Origin: JBQTKD01 sp963703165
GTDB lineage: Bacteria; Actinomycetota; Actinomycetes; Sporichthyales; Sporichthyaceae
Length of the DNA: 64,000 nt
Assembly (NCBI GenBank): GCA_963703165.1
Contig: OY969798.1
Coordinates: 1,116,001-1,180,000 of the forward strand
Direction: 5' to 3'
This document shows, one piece after another, positions 18,150-26,095 of the stretch. Both the position numbers and the translations under genes were made by a program. The notes below the pieces were generated by a model. That model made no database searches. It saw nothing but the letters and a program-made list of their open reading frames with translations, and had not been told where the DNA came from. Position 1 is the stretch's first letter; each line of letters opens with the position of its first letter.

Positions 18150-19115
18150 CTACAGGGTGAAGACGACCTTGCCGAAGAGTTCGCCGCGCTCCATCTTCGC
18201 GAAGCCCTCCTTGGCCTCGCGCATCGGGAGCTCGGTGTCGATGAGCGGTTTGACCCCGGCGCCGGCCATGAACACCGCCAAGCGCTCCAGCTCGTCGCGG
18301 GTACCCATCGTCGAGCCGACGACCGAGAGCTGCAGGAAGAAAAGTCGGGTCAGTTCAGCCGGCGGGGCGTTGCCACTCGTCGCGCCGGAGATGACGAGGG
18401 TCCCGCCGGGCTTGAGCGACTTCATCGAGTGCGCCCAGGTGGCCTCACCGACGGTCTCCATGACCGCGTCCACCCGGCCGGGCAACCGGGCGCCGGACTC
18501 GAAGGCGGCGTCCGCCCCGAGCTCGAGCGCCTTGGCCCGCTTGGCCTCGTCCCGGCTGGTCACCCAGACCTGGAAACCCGCAGCATCGGCCAACGCGATG
18601 AGCGCCGTGGCCACGCCGCCGCCGGCGCCCTGGATGAGGACCGTGCCACCGGGCTGCAGGCCCGAGCGGCTGAAGAGCATCCGGTAGGCCGTCAGCCACG
18701 CGGTAGGCAGGCACGCCGCCTCGGAGAAGGACAGCCCCGCAGGCTTGGGCACCAGGTTGCGGCGGGGCACCACGACCTGCTCGGCGAAGGTGCCCTGGTG
18801 CTTCTCGGACAGCAGCGACCGGCCCGGGTCCATGGTCTCGTCGCCGCGGTAGTCGGGGTCGCCGATCAGCGCATGCACGATGACCTCGTTGCCGTCCGGG
18901 TCCACACCGGCCGCGTCGCAGCCGAGGATCATCGGCAACTGCTTCTCGGCCAGCCCCACCCCACGCAACGACCAGATGTCGTGGTGGTTCAGCGAGGCAG
19001 CCTTGACGTCAACGGTGACCCAGCCGTCCTTGGCGATCGGCTCGGGTCGCTCCCCCAGCTCGAGGGCGGACAGCGGGTCGTCGGGTGAGAAGCGCGCAGC
19101 GCTGAGAGCGAACAT
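18150..19115 (-). CDS. Zinc-binding dehydrogenase family, quinone oxidoreductase-like
   Basis: 321-aa medium-chain dehydrogenase/reductase. GroES-like N-terminal domain with SLNHHDIWSLRG and ILGCDAAGV, then a Rossmann domain with VLIQGAGGGVATALI for NADPH. The Cys cluster of the structural zinc lobe is absent, which favours quinone oxidoreductase or enoyl reductase activity over classical alcohol dehydrogenase; the substrate is unknown. It is on the same strand as and 11 nt upstream of the RlmA-like gene, so probably co-transcribed with it. Confidence 0.85.
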   Translation of the reverse strand: MFALSAARFSPDDPLSALELGERPEPIAKDGWVTVDVKAASLNHHDIWSLRGVGLAEKQLPMILGCDAAGVDPDGNEVIVHALIGDPDYRGDETMDPGRSLLSEKHQGTFAEQVVVPRRNLVPKPAGLSFSEAACLPTAWLTAYRMLFSRSGLQPGGTVLIQGAGGGVATALIALADAAGFQVWVTSRDEAKRAKALELGADAAFESGARLPGRVDAVMETVGEATWAHSMKSLKPGGTLVISGATSGNAPPAELTRLFFLQLSVVGSTMGTRDELERLAVFMAGAGVKPLIDTELPMREAKEGFAKMERGELFGKVVFTL

Positions 19116-19125
19116 GCGCCCGACA

Positions 19126-19458
19126 TTACTCAGGCCGCCGGACCCGTCGCCGGCGCCCGGGAGGCCACAGTCGGCAGACGACCACCGCGCGGAGATCAGC
19201 GGTCGGGATCGCGCCGACCAGCCACGAGTCGACCCCGGCCGCGGGGTTGTCGCGTTCCACCCACCAACCCTCCGGCACCCGTCGGGCGGCCCGCTTCACT
19301 GCCGGGCCGCGTTCCGGCAGTTCGACGATCACCAGGCGCCCGGGGCGCACCTCAGCGCCGTGACGCACCAGCAGAACGTCGCCGTCGCGCAGCGTCGGGA
19401 GCATCGACTCACCGGCCACCCGAACCAGGCCGAACCGCAGGGAGTCCTTGATGACCAT
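19126..19458 (-). CDS. sodX: Ni-SOD maturation protease, S26 signal peptidase family
   Basis: 110-aa soluble S26-type protease. It has the catalytic Ser motif VAGESMLPTLRDGDVLLV and a Lys further on in AVKRAARRV. Proteases of this type adjacent to sodN remove the leader of the Ni-SOD precursor to free the N-terminal His. The gene is divergent from sodN, 51 bp apart. I chose ATG 19458 (MVIKDSLRFG); the frame is open 45 nt further, which would run through the shared promoter region. Confidence 0.85.
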   Translation of the reverse strand: MVIKDSLRFGLVRVAGESMLPTLRDGDVLLVRHGAEVRPGRLVIVELPERGPAVKRAARRVPEGWWVERDNPAAGVDSWLVGAIPTADLRAVVVCRLWPPGRRRRVRRPE

Positions 19459-19509
19459 GGGGGTAGTGTCCCGGGCAAGACGTCGAAAGCTTTGAAGGGA
19501 CAATCACCG

Positions 19510-19902
19510 ATGCGCTTTCTGCAGCTCCCGACCGTGCGCGCACACTGCGACCTGCCGTGTGGTGTCTACGACCCCGCGCAGGCCCGCATCGAGGCCGAGT
19601 CGGTGAAGGCCACCATCGAGAAGTACCACGCCAGCGACGACGCGACGTTCAAGTCGCGCGCGATCGCAGTGAAGGAAGAGCGTTCCGACCTGGTCAAGCA
19701 CCACCTGTGGGTGCTGTGGACCGACTACTTCAAGCCGCCGCACTTCGAGAAGTACCCGAACCTGCACCAGCTGTTCAACGACGCCACCAAGCTCGCAGGC
19801 GCCGGGGGCACCAAGGGTTCGACCGATGTCGCCGTGGCCGAGAACCTGCTCGCCAAGATCGACGAGATCGCGGAGATCTTCTGGGCGACCAAGAAGGCCT
19901 GA
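19510..19902 (+). CDS. sodN: Nickel superoxide dismutase precursor
   Basis: 130-aa NiSOD. The Ni-hook HCDLPCGVY begins at residue 12; the preceding MRFLQLPTVRA is the leader removed so that the His amino group and the two Cys thiolates bind nickel. The rest is the four-helix-bundle subunit (hexamer in known NiSODs). Length and sequence are normal. ATG 19510 has a GAAGGGA ribosome site. sodX is divergent with a 51-bp shared control region. Nickel-responsive control (Nur) is known for sodN in streptomycetes, but I see no clear operator here. Confidence 0.96.
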   Translation: MRFLQLPTVRAHCDLPCGVYDPAQARIEAESVKATIEKYHASDDATFKSRAIAVKEERSDLVKHHLWVLWTDYFKPPHFEKYPNLHQLFNDATKLAGAGGTKGSTDVAVAENLLAKIDEIAEIFWATKKA

Positions 19903-19916
19903 GGCCACGCGCTCAG

Positions 19917-19948
19917 TGCGCCGTCGTGCCACTCGGTACGACGGCGCA
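19917..19948 (+). terminator. Stem-loop after sodN
   Basis: Perfect 11-bp stem TGCGCCGTCGT / ACGACGGCGCA with a 10-nt loop, 15 nt after the sodN stop. No clear T-run, so a weak or Rho-assisted terminator. Confidence 0.6.
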
Positions 19949-19967
19949 TGTCATTGGGGTGCGAGTT

Positions 19968-19993
19968 GTGTGGGCGCGCTCGCAGCGGGGTAG
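19968..19993 (+). promoter_or_regulatory. Candidate SigF/SigB-type promoter of rsbW-sigF
   Basis: GTGT (19968-19971), 16 nt, GGGTAG (19988-19993), close to the actinobacterial SigF/SigB pattern GNNT-N14-16-GGGTA(C/T), with a mismatch at the last base. It is 70 nt upstream of the rsbW start, which would make the operon self-activating. Prediction only. Confidence 0.4.
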
Positions 19994-20062
19994 TGATCAC
20001 TGGCCCGGTTGCGATCGATGTGCCGGCAGTCGTATCGAGCTAGGGCGATCTGGAGGACAACG

Positions 20063-20494
20063 GTGACCCACGCAGGGGCCGCGCGGGGGCACGCCGCGGA
20101 ACCCGCCGCCGATTTCGTCGAGGTCCGGCTGCCCTCGGACGGGGCATTTCTGTCCGTCCTGCGCACCACCACCGCGTCGTTGGCGGCCCGACTCAATTTC
20201 ACCCTCGACGAGATCGAGGACATGCGCATCGCCGTCGATGAGGCGTGCGCCTTGTTGCTGGCCAAAGCGGTACCGGACTCGCACCTGACCTGTCGCTTCG
20301 ACGTCGGTGACGACGCGATGACGGTCACGGTCTCCGCTCCGACGCGCGACGGCACACCACCTCGACGCGACACCTTTGCCTGGACCGTGCTGTCCGCACT
20401 GGCGGGCGAGGTCGAGACCGAGGTCGCGCCCGACAACACCCTCACGATCCGCCTGCGCAAGGAGTGCACCGCGGTCGGGGAGGCGATGGCGTGA
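20063..20494 (+). CDS. rsbW: Anti-sigma factor, RsbW-like ATPase fold
   Basis: 143-aa HATPase_c-fold protein of the RsbW/UsfX type, which would hold the downstream sigma factor inactive. FVEVRLPSDGAFLSVLR opens the domain, with the conserved DEIEDMRIAVDEACALLL helix (Glu/Asp and Asn-box region). GTG 20063 has a GGAGG 8 nt upstream and its stop overlaps sigF as GTGA. The glycine-rich ATP lid is weak, so kinase activity is uncertain, as in several actinobacterial members. No anti-anti-sigma gene is in the window. Confidence 0.86.
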   Translation: MTHAGAARGHAAEPAADFVEVRLPSDGAFLSVLRTTTASLAARLNFTLDEIEDMRIAVDEACALLLAKAVPDSHLTCRFDVGDDAMTVTVSAPTRDGTPPRRDTFAWTVLSALAGEVETEVAPDNTLTIRLRKECTAVGEAMA

Positions 20495-21309
20495 CTGCCT
20501 CGTCCGGGGTCGAGCGCCCGGACCCTGCAGAGGAACGGACCGACCGCCTCGCGCTGGCGCGCGGGCAGGCCCGGGACCTCCTCACGGCGCTGGGGGCGAT
20601 GTCGCCCGACGACCCGGCGCGGGCGGGCCTGCGCGACCGACTGGTGGAGTTGCATCTGCCGCTGGTCGAGCACCTAGCGCGCCGATTCCGCAATCGGGGC
20701 GAGCCCCTCGACGACCTCGTGCAGGTCGCGACCATCGGCCTGATCAAGTCGATCGACCGCTTCGACACCGAGCGCGGGGTCGAGTTCTCGACGTACGCGA
20801 CCCCCACGATCGTCGGTGAGATCAAGCGGCACTTCCGCGACCGCGGCTGGGCGGTCCGGGTGCCTCGCCGCCTGCAGGAACTACGGGTCACGCTGACCTC
20901 GGCTCGAGCCGAGCTGTCCCAGAAGCTGGGCCGGGCGCCGACCGTCGGGGAGCTGGCCGAGTTTCTCGCCCTCTCCGAGGAGGAGGTGCTCGAGGGGCTG
21001 GAGTCGGCCAACGCCTACAGCACGCTCTCGCTGGACGCCACGGATCAGAGTGACGACGAAGGCCCCGCTGTTGTAGACCAACTCGGCGCCGAGGATGAGG
21101 CCCTTGTTGGCGTCGAATACCGAGAATCACTTAAGCCACTTCTGGAACAACTGTCACCGCGCGAGAAGCGCATTCTCATGCTTCGCTTTTTCGGCAACAT
21201 GACCCAGTCGCAGATCGCCTCGGAGATCGGGATCTCACAGATGCACGTGTCGCGGCTACTGGCGCGGACACTGGCAAAATTGCGGGCCGATCTGCTCGTC
21301 GAGGAATGA
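20491..21309 (+). CDS. sigF: SigF/SigB-family RNA polymerase sigma factor
   Basis: 272-aa sigma-70 group 3 factor. Region 2 is seen in LVELHLPLVEHLARRF...DLVQVATIGLIKSIDRFD...FSTYATPTIVGEIKRHFRD; region 3 in LQELRVTLTSARAELSQ; region 4 in LSPREKRILMLRFFGNMTQSQIASEIGISQMHVSRLL. GTG 20491 follows a GGGGAGG site and overlaps the anti-sigma gene, the typical rsbW-sigF arrangement for general stress or developmental control. The gene ends in a large palindrome shared with the convergent gene. Confidence 0.93.
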   Translation: MTASSGVERPDPAEERTDRLALARGQARDLLTALGAMSPDDPARAGLRDRLVELHLPLVEHLARRFRNRGEPLDDLVQVATIGLIKSIDRFDTERGVEFSTYATPTIVGEIKRHFRDRGWAVRVPRRLQELRVTLTSARAELSQKLGRAPTVGELAEFLALSEEEVLEGLESANAYSTLSLDATDQSDDEGPAVVDQLGAEDEALVGVEYRESLKPLLEQLSPREKRILMLRFFGNMTQSQIASEIGISQMHVSRLLARTLAKLRADLLVEE

Positions 21310-21322
21310 TCATTCCTCGACG
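21297..21322. terminator. 26-bp perfect palindrome across two convergent stop codons
   Basis: Left half CGTCGAGGAATGA, right half its exact complement, no loop bases. The sigF TGA and the opposite gene's TGA abut at its centre, and both proteins end in VEE. It could act as a bidirectional terminator, though there are no flanking T-runs, or as a protein-binding site. Confidence 0.5.
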
Positions 21323-21732
21323 TGCGCGTCGCGCTCCAATGCCAGGAGTGAGACCAGAGCCGCGACCGCGGAGACCAGCACCAGCCCCCCGATGATCGAT
21401 TGACTGTCGAGCAGACTCCAGCCGATCGGAAGCATCAAAAGCTGCCAGACCAGCGACGGGGAGCGCGCCCAGTGCCTCCCGCGCAGCAACGCCCAGGCCG
21501 CGATCAGCAGGCCGGTGGCCGCCAGCAGCCACAATCCGGCCCCGAGCCAGGCCGAGCTGGTGTCGTCGGCATCGCCGTCCCCTGCGACGACCGCGGTCAC
21601 GATCGCGAGCGCCACCAGTGCAAGGCCCTGAGCGCCGGTCACGGCGGCGGCGACGGTATGGGCGGAGCCGGTCACGGTCTCGTCGGGAACCTCGGGCACG
21701 GCGGCGAGACTACAGCCGGGCGCAGAGGGCAT
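21310..21732 (-). CDS. Hypothetical membrane protein
   Basis: 140-aa protein with four predicted hydrophobic helices: AAVTGAQGLALVALAIVTAVVA, WLGAGLWLLAATGLLIAAWALL in part, WQLLMLPIGWSLL and IGGLVLVSAVAALVSLLAL. The N-terminus (MPSAPGCSLAAVPEVPDE) is probably cytoplasmic; the exact start is uncertain. I do not recognise a named family with confidence; small four-helix proteins of this kind are common in actinobacteria. Convergent with sigF, abutting stop to stop. Confidence 0.7.
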   Translation of the reverse strand: MPSAPGCSLAAVPEVPDETVTGSAHTVAAAVTGAQGLALVALAIVTAVVAGDGDADDTSSAWLGAGLWLLAATGLLIAAWALLRGRHWARSPSLVWQLLMLPIGWSLLDSQSIIGGLVLVSAVAALVSLLALERDAHVEE

Positions 21733-21971
21733 TTGCCTTCCTTTTGCCTTTCTAATGCATTACTACGCACATCGTTTGATCACCTGCCGCTTCTGGAACA
21801 CGAGTCCATGAGGTGTCGCAAACCACCAACGTGAGCCGGGGGTTTTTAGGCCCGCAGGTCTTGTGTAGAGCTACTCGTTAGTACAGAGTCGTCGGCGGAT
21901 GCGGCTCCCAAGGCCGCAGCCGTGCCCGAACTCACACAGTTTGATGCGTCCGCGATGAGGCGGAATGCCTC

Positions 21972-21985
21972 GTGAACGCGTTCAC
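21972..21985. promoter_or_regulatory. CRP-like palindrome upstream of whiB
   Basis: Perfect 14-bp palindrome GTGAACGCGTTCAC, which reads GTGA-N6-TCAC, the core of CRP/FNR-family sites. It is 90 nt before the whiB start inside the 342-bp gene-free stretch 21733-22074. In M. tuberculosis whiB1 is a known CRP target, which fits. The rest of that stretch holds no gene I can support. Confidence 0.5.
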
Positions 21986-22074
21986 TAGAGAGGCAGCGTC
22001 GAACTTCAGCGCAGCCCGCCCGCACCTTTCACCCGGGGTCACCTTCGGCCCCACAGCCATGAGGAGCTACACCC

Positions 22075-22326
22075 ATGGACTGGCGTCACCGCTCAGTCTG
22101 CCGGGACGAGGATCCCGAACTGTTCTTCCCCATCGGGAACACCGGTCCGGCTCTCCTGCAGATCGAGGAAGCCAAAGCCGTATGCCGCCGCTGCGACGTC
22201 ATGGACGTCTGCCTGCAGTGGGCGCTGGAGTCCGGACAGGACGCCGGCGTGTGGGGCGGACTCAGTGAGGACGAGCGTCGCGCGCTCAAGCGTCGTACCG
22301 CGCGCGCCCGCGCTCGCGTCCTTTAG
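22075..22326 (+). CDS. whiB1: WhiB-family Fe-S transcriptional regulator, WhiB1/WblE type
   Basis: 83-aa Wbl protein that would bind a [4Fe-4S] cluster through Cys9, Cys37, Cys40 and Cys46 (VCRDEDPELFF and AKAVCRRCDVMDVCLQW). GVWGGLSEDERR is the conserved turn contacting sigma-A, and the RRTARARARVL tail is the basic DNA-binding end. ATG 22075 has GAGGAG 10 nt upstream. Length and sequence match the WhiB1/WblE subgroup, which is essential in mycobacteria and NO-sensitive. The gene stands alone with a possible CRP site upstream and a terminator downstream. Confidence 0.93.
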   Translation: MDWRHRSVCRDEDPELFFPIGNTGPALLQIEEAKAVCRRCDVMDVCLQWALESGQDAGVWGGLSEDERRALKRRTARARARVL

Positions 22327-22378
22327 GACTCAACGGAGCAACCCCCACCACAGCGCCACCGCGCTTCGAACGTCACTG

Positions 22379-22418
22379 CCGAGCCCCGACCCTCCCAACC
22401 ACGGAGGTCGGGGCTCGG
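22379..22418 (+). terminator. Intrinsic terminator after whiB
   Basis: Perfect 13-bp stem CCGAGCCCCGACC / GGTCGGGGCTCGG with a 14-nt loop, between the whiB gene and the convergent histidine kinase. No long T-run. Confidence 0.75.
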
Positions 22419-22430
22419 TGTATGACGGGG

Positions 22431-23900
22431 CTACTGGAGCGGGACGCTGACCTCGACACGCGTTCCGCCGCCCGGACGGTCACCCATCTCAAGCCGCCCA
22501 CCCAGCTCGCCGGTGATCAGGGTCCGGACGATGCGCAGCCCGAGGTTGCCGGAGGTGCGCGCGTCGAACCCGGGCGGCAGCCCTCCCCCGTCGTCGCACA
22601 CCTCGACCACCAGCTCGCCTCCCGTGTGCGCGACGGTGACCCGCAGCATGCGGGAATCCTCGGTCAGGCCGTGCTCCAGTGCGTTCTGGAACAGCTCGGT
22701 CAGCACCATCGCCAACGGGCCGGCGATCCGGCCGGGCAGGCCGCCGAAGCGCCCCACGATCTCCGGTTGCACCGACGAAGCGCCGGAGACGTCGGTGACC
22801 ATCTCCAGGATCCGGTCCACGATCAGGTCGAACGCGACGGTCTCGTCGTCGGACGACGCCAAGGTGTCGTGCACGATCGCGATCGACCCGACGCGGCGCT
22901 CGGCCTCCTGCAGGGCGGACCGCCCACGCGGTTCGTCGAGGCGACGCGCCTGCATCCGCAGCAGGGCCGCCACCGCCTGCAGGTTGTTCTTCACCCGGTG
23001 GTGGATCTCCCGGATGGTGGCGTCCTTGGTCATCAGCTCCTGCTCGCGCCGACGCAACTCGGTGACGTCGCGCAGCAGCACGATCGCTCCCAGGTGGTGC
23101 TCGGCATCACCCAGCGGGATCGCACGCAATCGCACCACCGCCGCCCGGGCCTCGATCTGGATCGCTCGCGGCACCCGCCCGCCGGCGACGACGGCCATCG
23201 CCTCCTCCACCGGACCGGTGCCCGGAGCGAGCCCGGCGGTGATGGTCCCCAGATGAGTGCCGACGAGGTCGGTGGCCAGGCCCAGCCGCCGGTAGGCGGA
23301 GAGCGCGTTCGGGCTGGCGTAGTCGACGAGGCCCTCGGCGTCGAGGTGGATGAGTCCGTCCCCCACGCGGGGCGATCCGTCGCCGAAGGCCGCCTCCACC
23401 TGACCGCCGACACTGGGATGCGGGAACAGGCCGGTGGCGATCATCCGAGCCAGCTCCGCGGCGCAGGCCAGGTAGGTCAGCTCCAGGCGGCTGGGGGTGC
23501 GCACCGACACCAGGCTGGTGGTGCGCGCGATCACCCCGAGGACACGGCCTCCGCGGCAGATGGGGATGGCCTCGGACCGGGCCGCGACGTCATGACGCCA
23601 CTGCGCGTCGCCGCCGCGCACGATCGATCCGCTGTCCAGGGCGGCGTCCAGCGTCGGCACCGCACCACGCGGCATCCGGGTCCCGACGATGTCGTCCTGG
23701 TACGCGGTGGGTCCGGTGGTCGGACGCAACTGCGCGACGGCGAGGTACTCGGCGTTCCCGGTGACGGGGACCCACAGCACGACGTCGGAGAAGGAGAGGT
23801 CGGCCAGCAGTTGCCAGTCAGCGACGAGGACCCTGAGCCACTCCAGATCCGCCGGCCCGAGGTCCGTCGCGGAGCGGACAAGTTCGTTCAGCGACGCCAC
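22431..23900 (-). CDS. pdtaS: Sensor histidine kinase, PdtaS-like
   Basis: About 489-aa soluble kinase of the HisKA_2 family. An N-terminal GAF-like sensor (LRVLVADWQLLADLSFSDV) is followed by a PAS-like domain (about residues 180-290), then the dimerisation helix with the phospho-acceptor His in IREIHHRVKNNLQAVAALL, and the HATPase (LTELFQNALEHGL, CDDGGGLPPGF). This matches actinobacterial PdtaS, which with the ANTAR regulator PdtaR controls translation-level responses; PdtaR is not in the window. GTG 23900 was chosen by similarity to the PdtaS N-terminus; the frame stays open far upstream but that part is antisense to the next gene. Confidence 0.9.
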   Translation of the reverse strand: MASLNELVRSATDLGPADLEWLRVLVADWQLLADLSFSDVVLWVPVTGNAEYLAVAQLRPTTGPTAYQDDIVGTRMPRGAVPTLDAALDSGSIVRGGDAQWRHDVAARSEAIPICRGGRVLGVIARTTSLVSVRTPSRLELTYLACAAELARMIATGLFPHPSVGGQVEAAFGDGSPRVGDGLIHLDAEGLVDYASPNALSAYRRLGLATDLVGTHLGTITAGLAPGTGPVEEAMAVVAGGRVPRAIQIEARAAVVRLRAIPLGDAEHHLGAIVLLRDVTELRRREQELMTKDATIREIHHRVKNNLQAVAALLRMQARRLDEPRGRSALQEAERRVGSIAIVHDTLASSDDETVAFDLIVDRILEMVTDVSGASSVQPEIVGRFGGLPGRIAGPLAMVLTELFQNALEHGLTEDSRMLRVTVAHTGGELVVEVCDDGGGLPPGFDARTSGNLGLRIVRTLITGELGGRLEMGDRPGGGTRVEVSVPLQ

Positions 23901-24020
23901 GGCGGGCAGCCTAGGGCGTACCTCGAAACGTTGCCGGAGGCCGGCCTGGCCTTTGTCGGACACTCGACGCACGGAGCCGCCGGCAAGGTAGGTTCGCCCG
24001 GGGAGCGCGGGGAGGCAAGG

Positions 24021-24920
24021 GTGAGCGAAGTCGACCCGGGCACACGCGCCCAGGCTGCGGTCGATCCGCGGTTCTGGGAAGGCGTGCTGGACGACGACTG
24101 CGCGGTCCCGAGCCGGCGCCGCCTCGACGACATGACCGTCGAACTCGTCGAGTTGCTCGGCGCGACCGACCCGCACCTGCGCGACGAACTGGCCACCACC
24201 GTGCTGCGGACGTGGATCGTGCGCGGGGTCTACGACGACCTGCTGCCGGCTCTCGGCGACGGCCTCACCGAAGGTCTCCGGACGGGCCTGGGCGAGCAGG
24301 ACACGCACTCGGTGCTGCGGCGTTCCTTCTCCGCGGCCACGCTCGCGCACGCGTTGGCGCGCGACGCCGTTCGTCCGCGGGTGCAGCGGGAGACCGCCCT
24401 TGCATGGGGTGACCGCGGGCTTTCCTGGCTGGTCGCGGAGCGCGACCTCCGCAGCCACGTCCCCGGGGCCGGTAGGGCGCAAGCACTGCGCCACGGGGCA
24501 AACCTGGTCGAGGCGCTGGCCCGGTCCCGGCACCTGGACGAGGGTGGGCTGATGGTTCTGCTGGACACCGTCGCCGATCGCTTGCTCCTTCCCACCGGTG
24601 AACTGTTCGCCGGGCGCGAGGAGGACTGGTTCGCGGCGGCCGTGATGCGGCTGCTGAACCGCGACGTGGTGGACATGGCGCTGCTCGACCTCTGGGTGGC
24701 CCGTCTGGCCGCGTCGTGCACCGACGTCGGTCGGCACGGCGAGCCCATTCCCGCTCAGATCCTGAACACCATCGCCTTCCTGCGAGCGTTGCACCTGCAT
24801 CTGCTGCTCGGTGTCCAGGAGGAGGACGAGCCCGGCCGCGACCCGTCGGTCCGGGTGGAGCTGCTCGGCCTGCTGCAGGGCGCGCTGCGCGCCGGCGGGC
24901 CGTTCCGGGCCGCGTCATGA
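24021..24920 (+). CDS. DUF2785 domain-containing protein
   Basis: 299-aa, all-helical, soluble protein. The WEGVLDDDCAVPSRRRLDDM...LLGATDPHLRDELATTVLRTWI pattern resembles DUF2785 proteins, for which no function is known to me. It starts at GTG 24021 with GGGGAGGCAAGG upstream and ends in ATGA with bioF, so it is probably the first gene of the biotin operon. Whether it takes part in biotin synthesis is unknown; the overlap suggests only common expression. Confidence 0.7.
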   Translation: MSEVDPGTRAQAAVDPRFWEGVLDDDCAVPSRRRLDDMTVELVELLGATDPHLRDELATTVLRTWIVRGVYDDLLPALGDGLTEGLRTGLGEQDTHSVLRRSFSAATLAHALARDAVRPRVQRETALAWGDRGLSWLVAERDLRSHVPGAGRAQALRHGANLVEALARSRHLDEGGLMVLLDTVADRLLLPTGELFAGREEDWFAAAVMRLLNRDVVDMALLDLWVARLAASCTDVGRHGEPIPAQILNTIAFLRALHLHLLLGVQEEDEPGRDPSVRVELLGLLQGALRAGGPFRAAS

Positions 24921-26095
24921 GCGGGCGGGGCGGGCGAGCCGACCAGCAGGCAGGGCCCTTCGACTGGCTCGAGGCGCATGCCGCGGAACGCGTCGCCGCC
25001 GGGCTACGCCGCCGGGTGAACCCTCGCCGGTCCGAGGAGACCGTGCTCGATCTGGCCGGCAACGACTATCTCGGGCTGGCCCGGGACCCGAGGGTCCGTG
25101 AGGCGGCCGCCCTCGCAGCCAAGGAATGGGGGGCCGGGTCCACCGGCTCGCGCCTGGTCACCGGATCCACCACGGTGCACGCCGACCTGGAACTCGAAGC
25201 AGCGGGCCTGGTCCAGACGGAGGCGGCGCTCGCCTTCTCCTCGGGCTATCTCGCGAACATCGGCGCGGTGACGGCGTTGGCCGGCCCGGGGACCCTGATC
25301 GTGTCCGACGCGGCCAACCACGCCTCCCTGATCGACGCCTGCCGACTGTCGCGAGCCACGGTGGCGATCAGCGCGCACTGCGACGTCGCCGACGTGGAAC
25401 GGCTCCTGGCGGGGCGCAGCGAGGACCGCGCAGTGGTGGTCACCGACGGCGTGTTCTCCGTCGACGGCGACATCGCGCCGATCGCCGAACTCGTCGCCGT
25501 CGCGCGGCGGCACGGCGCGGGCCTGATCGTCGACGAGGCCCACTCCCTCGGCGTGATCGGCTCGGGCGGCCGCGGCACGGTGCACGCCGCCGGGTTCGCC
25601 GGCGCGCCTGATGTGGTGCTCACCGGCGTGCTCTCGAAGTCGTTCGGCAGCCAGGGCGGTCTGGTGCTCGCCCCGCGCGCGGTGATCGACCACGTGATCG
25701 ACTCCGCCCGAAGCTTCATCTTCGACACCGGCCTGTCCCCCGCCTGTGCCGCCGCCGGGTTGGAGGCGCTGCGCCTGCTGCGCAATGACCCGGCGCTCGC
25801 CTGGAAGGTGCGCGAGCGGGCCGCGGATCTGTACGGCATGGCCCGCAAGGCCGGGTTCGAGGTCACCGCGCCGCAGGGCGCGGTCTGCGGAGTCCGGATC
25901 GGAGCCCCGAATGCCGCCCTGGCCGCGGCTGCCGCCTGCCTCGACGCGGGGGTCCGCGTGGGCTGCTTCCGTCCGCCCTCGGTTCCGGACGGCATCTCCC
26001 GACTGCGGATGACCGCGCGGGCCGACCTCACCGACGTGGAACTGGAGAAGGCCGAGGTCGCGTTGCGGGCAGCAGCGAAGGCCGCGCAAGCATGA
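24917..26095 (+). CDS. bioF: 8-amino-7-oxononanoate synthase
   Basis: 392-aa PLP-dependent alpha-oxoamine synthase condensing pimeloyl-CoA/ACP with L-alanine. Motifs: LDLAGNDYLGLARDPRV, GSTGSRLVTGSTTVH, the cofactor Asp/His region IVDEAHSLGVIG, and VLSKSFGSQGG with the Schiff-base Lys. The ATG overlaps the DUF2785 stop and its own stop overlaps bioD, both by ATGA. No bioA or pimeloyl-chain genes are in the window, so the first and transaminase steps are encoded elsewhere. Confidence 0.95.
   Translation: MSGRGGRADQQAGPFDWLEAHAAERVAAGLRRRVNPRRSEETVLDLAGNDYLGLARDPRVREAAALAAKEWGAGSTGSRLVTGSTTVHADLELEAAGLVQTEAALAFSSGYLANIGAVTALAGPGTLIVSDAANHASLIDACRLSRATVAISAHCDVADVERLLAGRSEDRAVVVTDGVFSVDGDIAPIAELVAVARRHGAGLIVDEAHSLGVIGSGGRGTVHAAGFAGAPDVVLTGVLSKSFGSQGGLVLAPRAVIDHVIDSARSFIFDTGLSPACAAAGLEALRLLRNDPALAWKVRERAADLYGMARKAGFEVTAPQGAVCGVRIGAPNAALAAAAACLDAGVRVGCFRPPSVPDGISRLRMTARADLTDVELEKAEVALRAAAKAAQA

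Noticed and set aside
24716..24916. Extended bioF start
   Set aside because: Overlaps the DUF2785 coding region; ATG 24917 gives the normal ATGA junction and normal BioF length.
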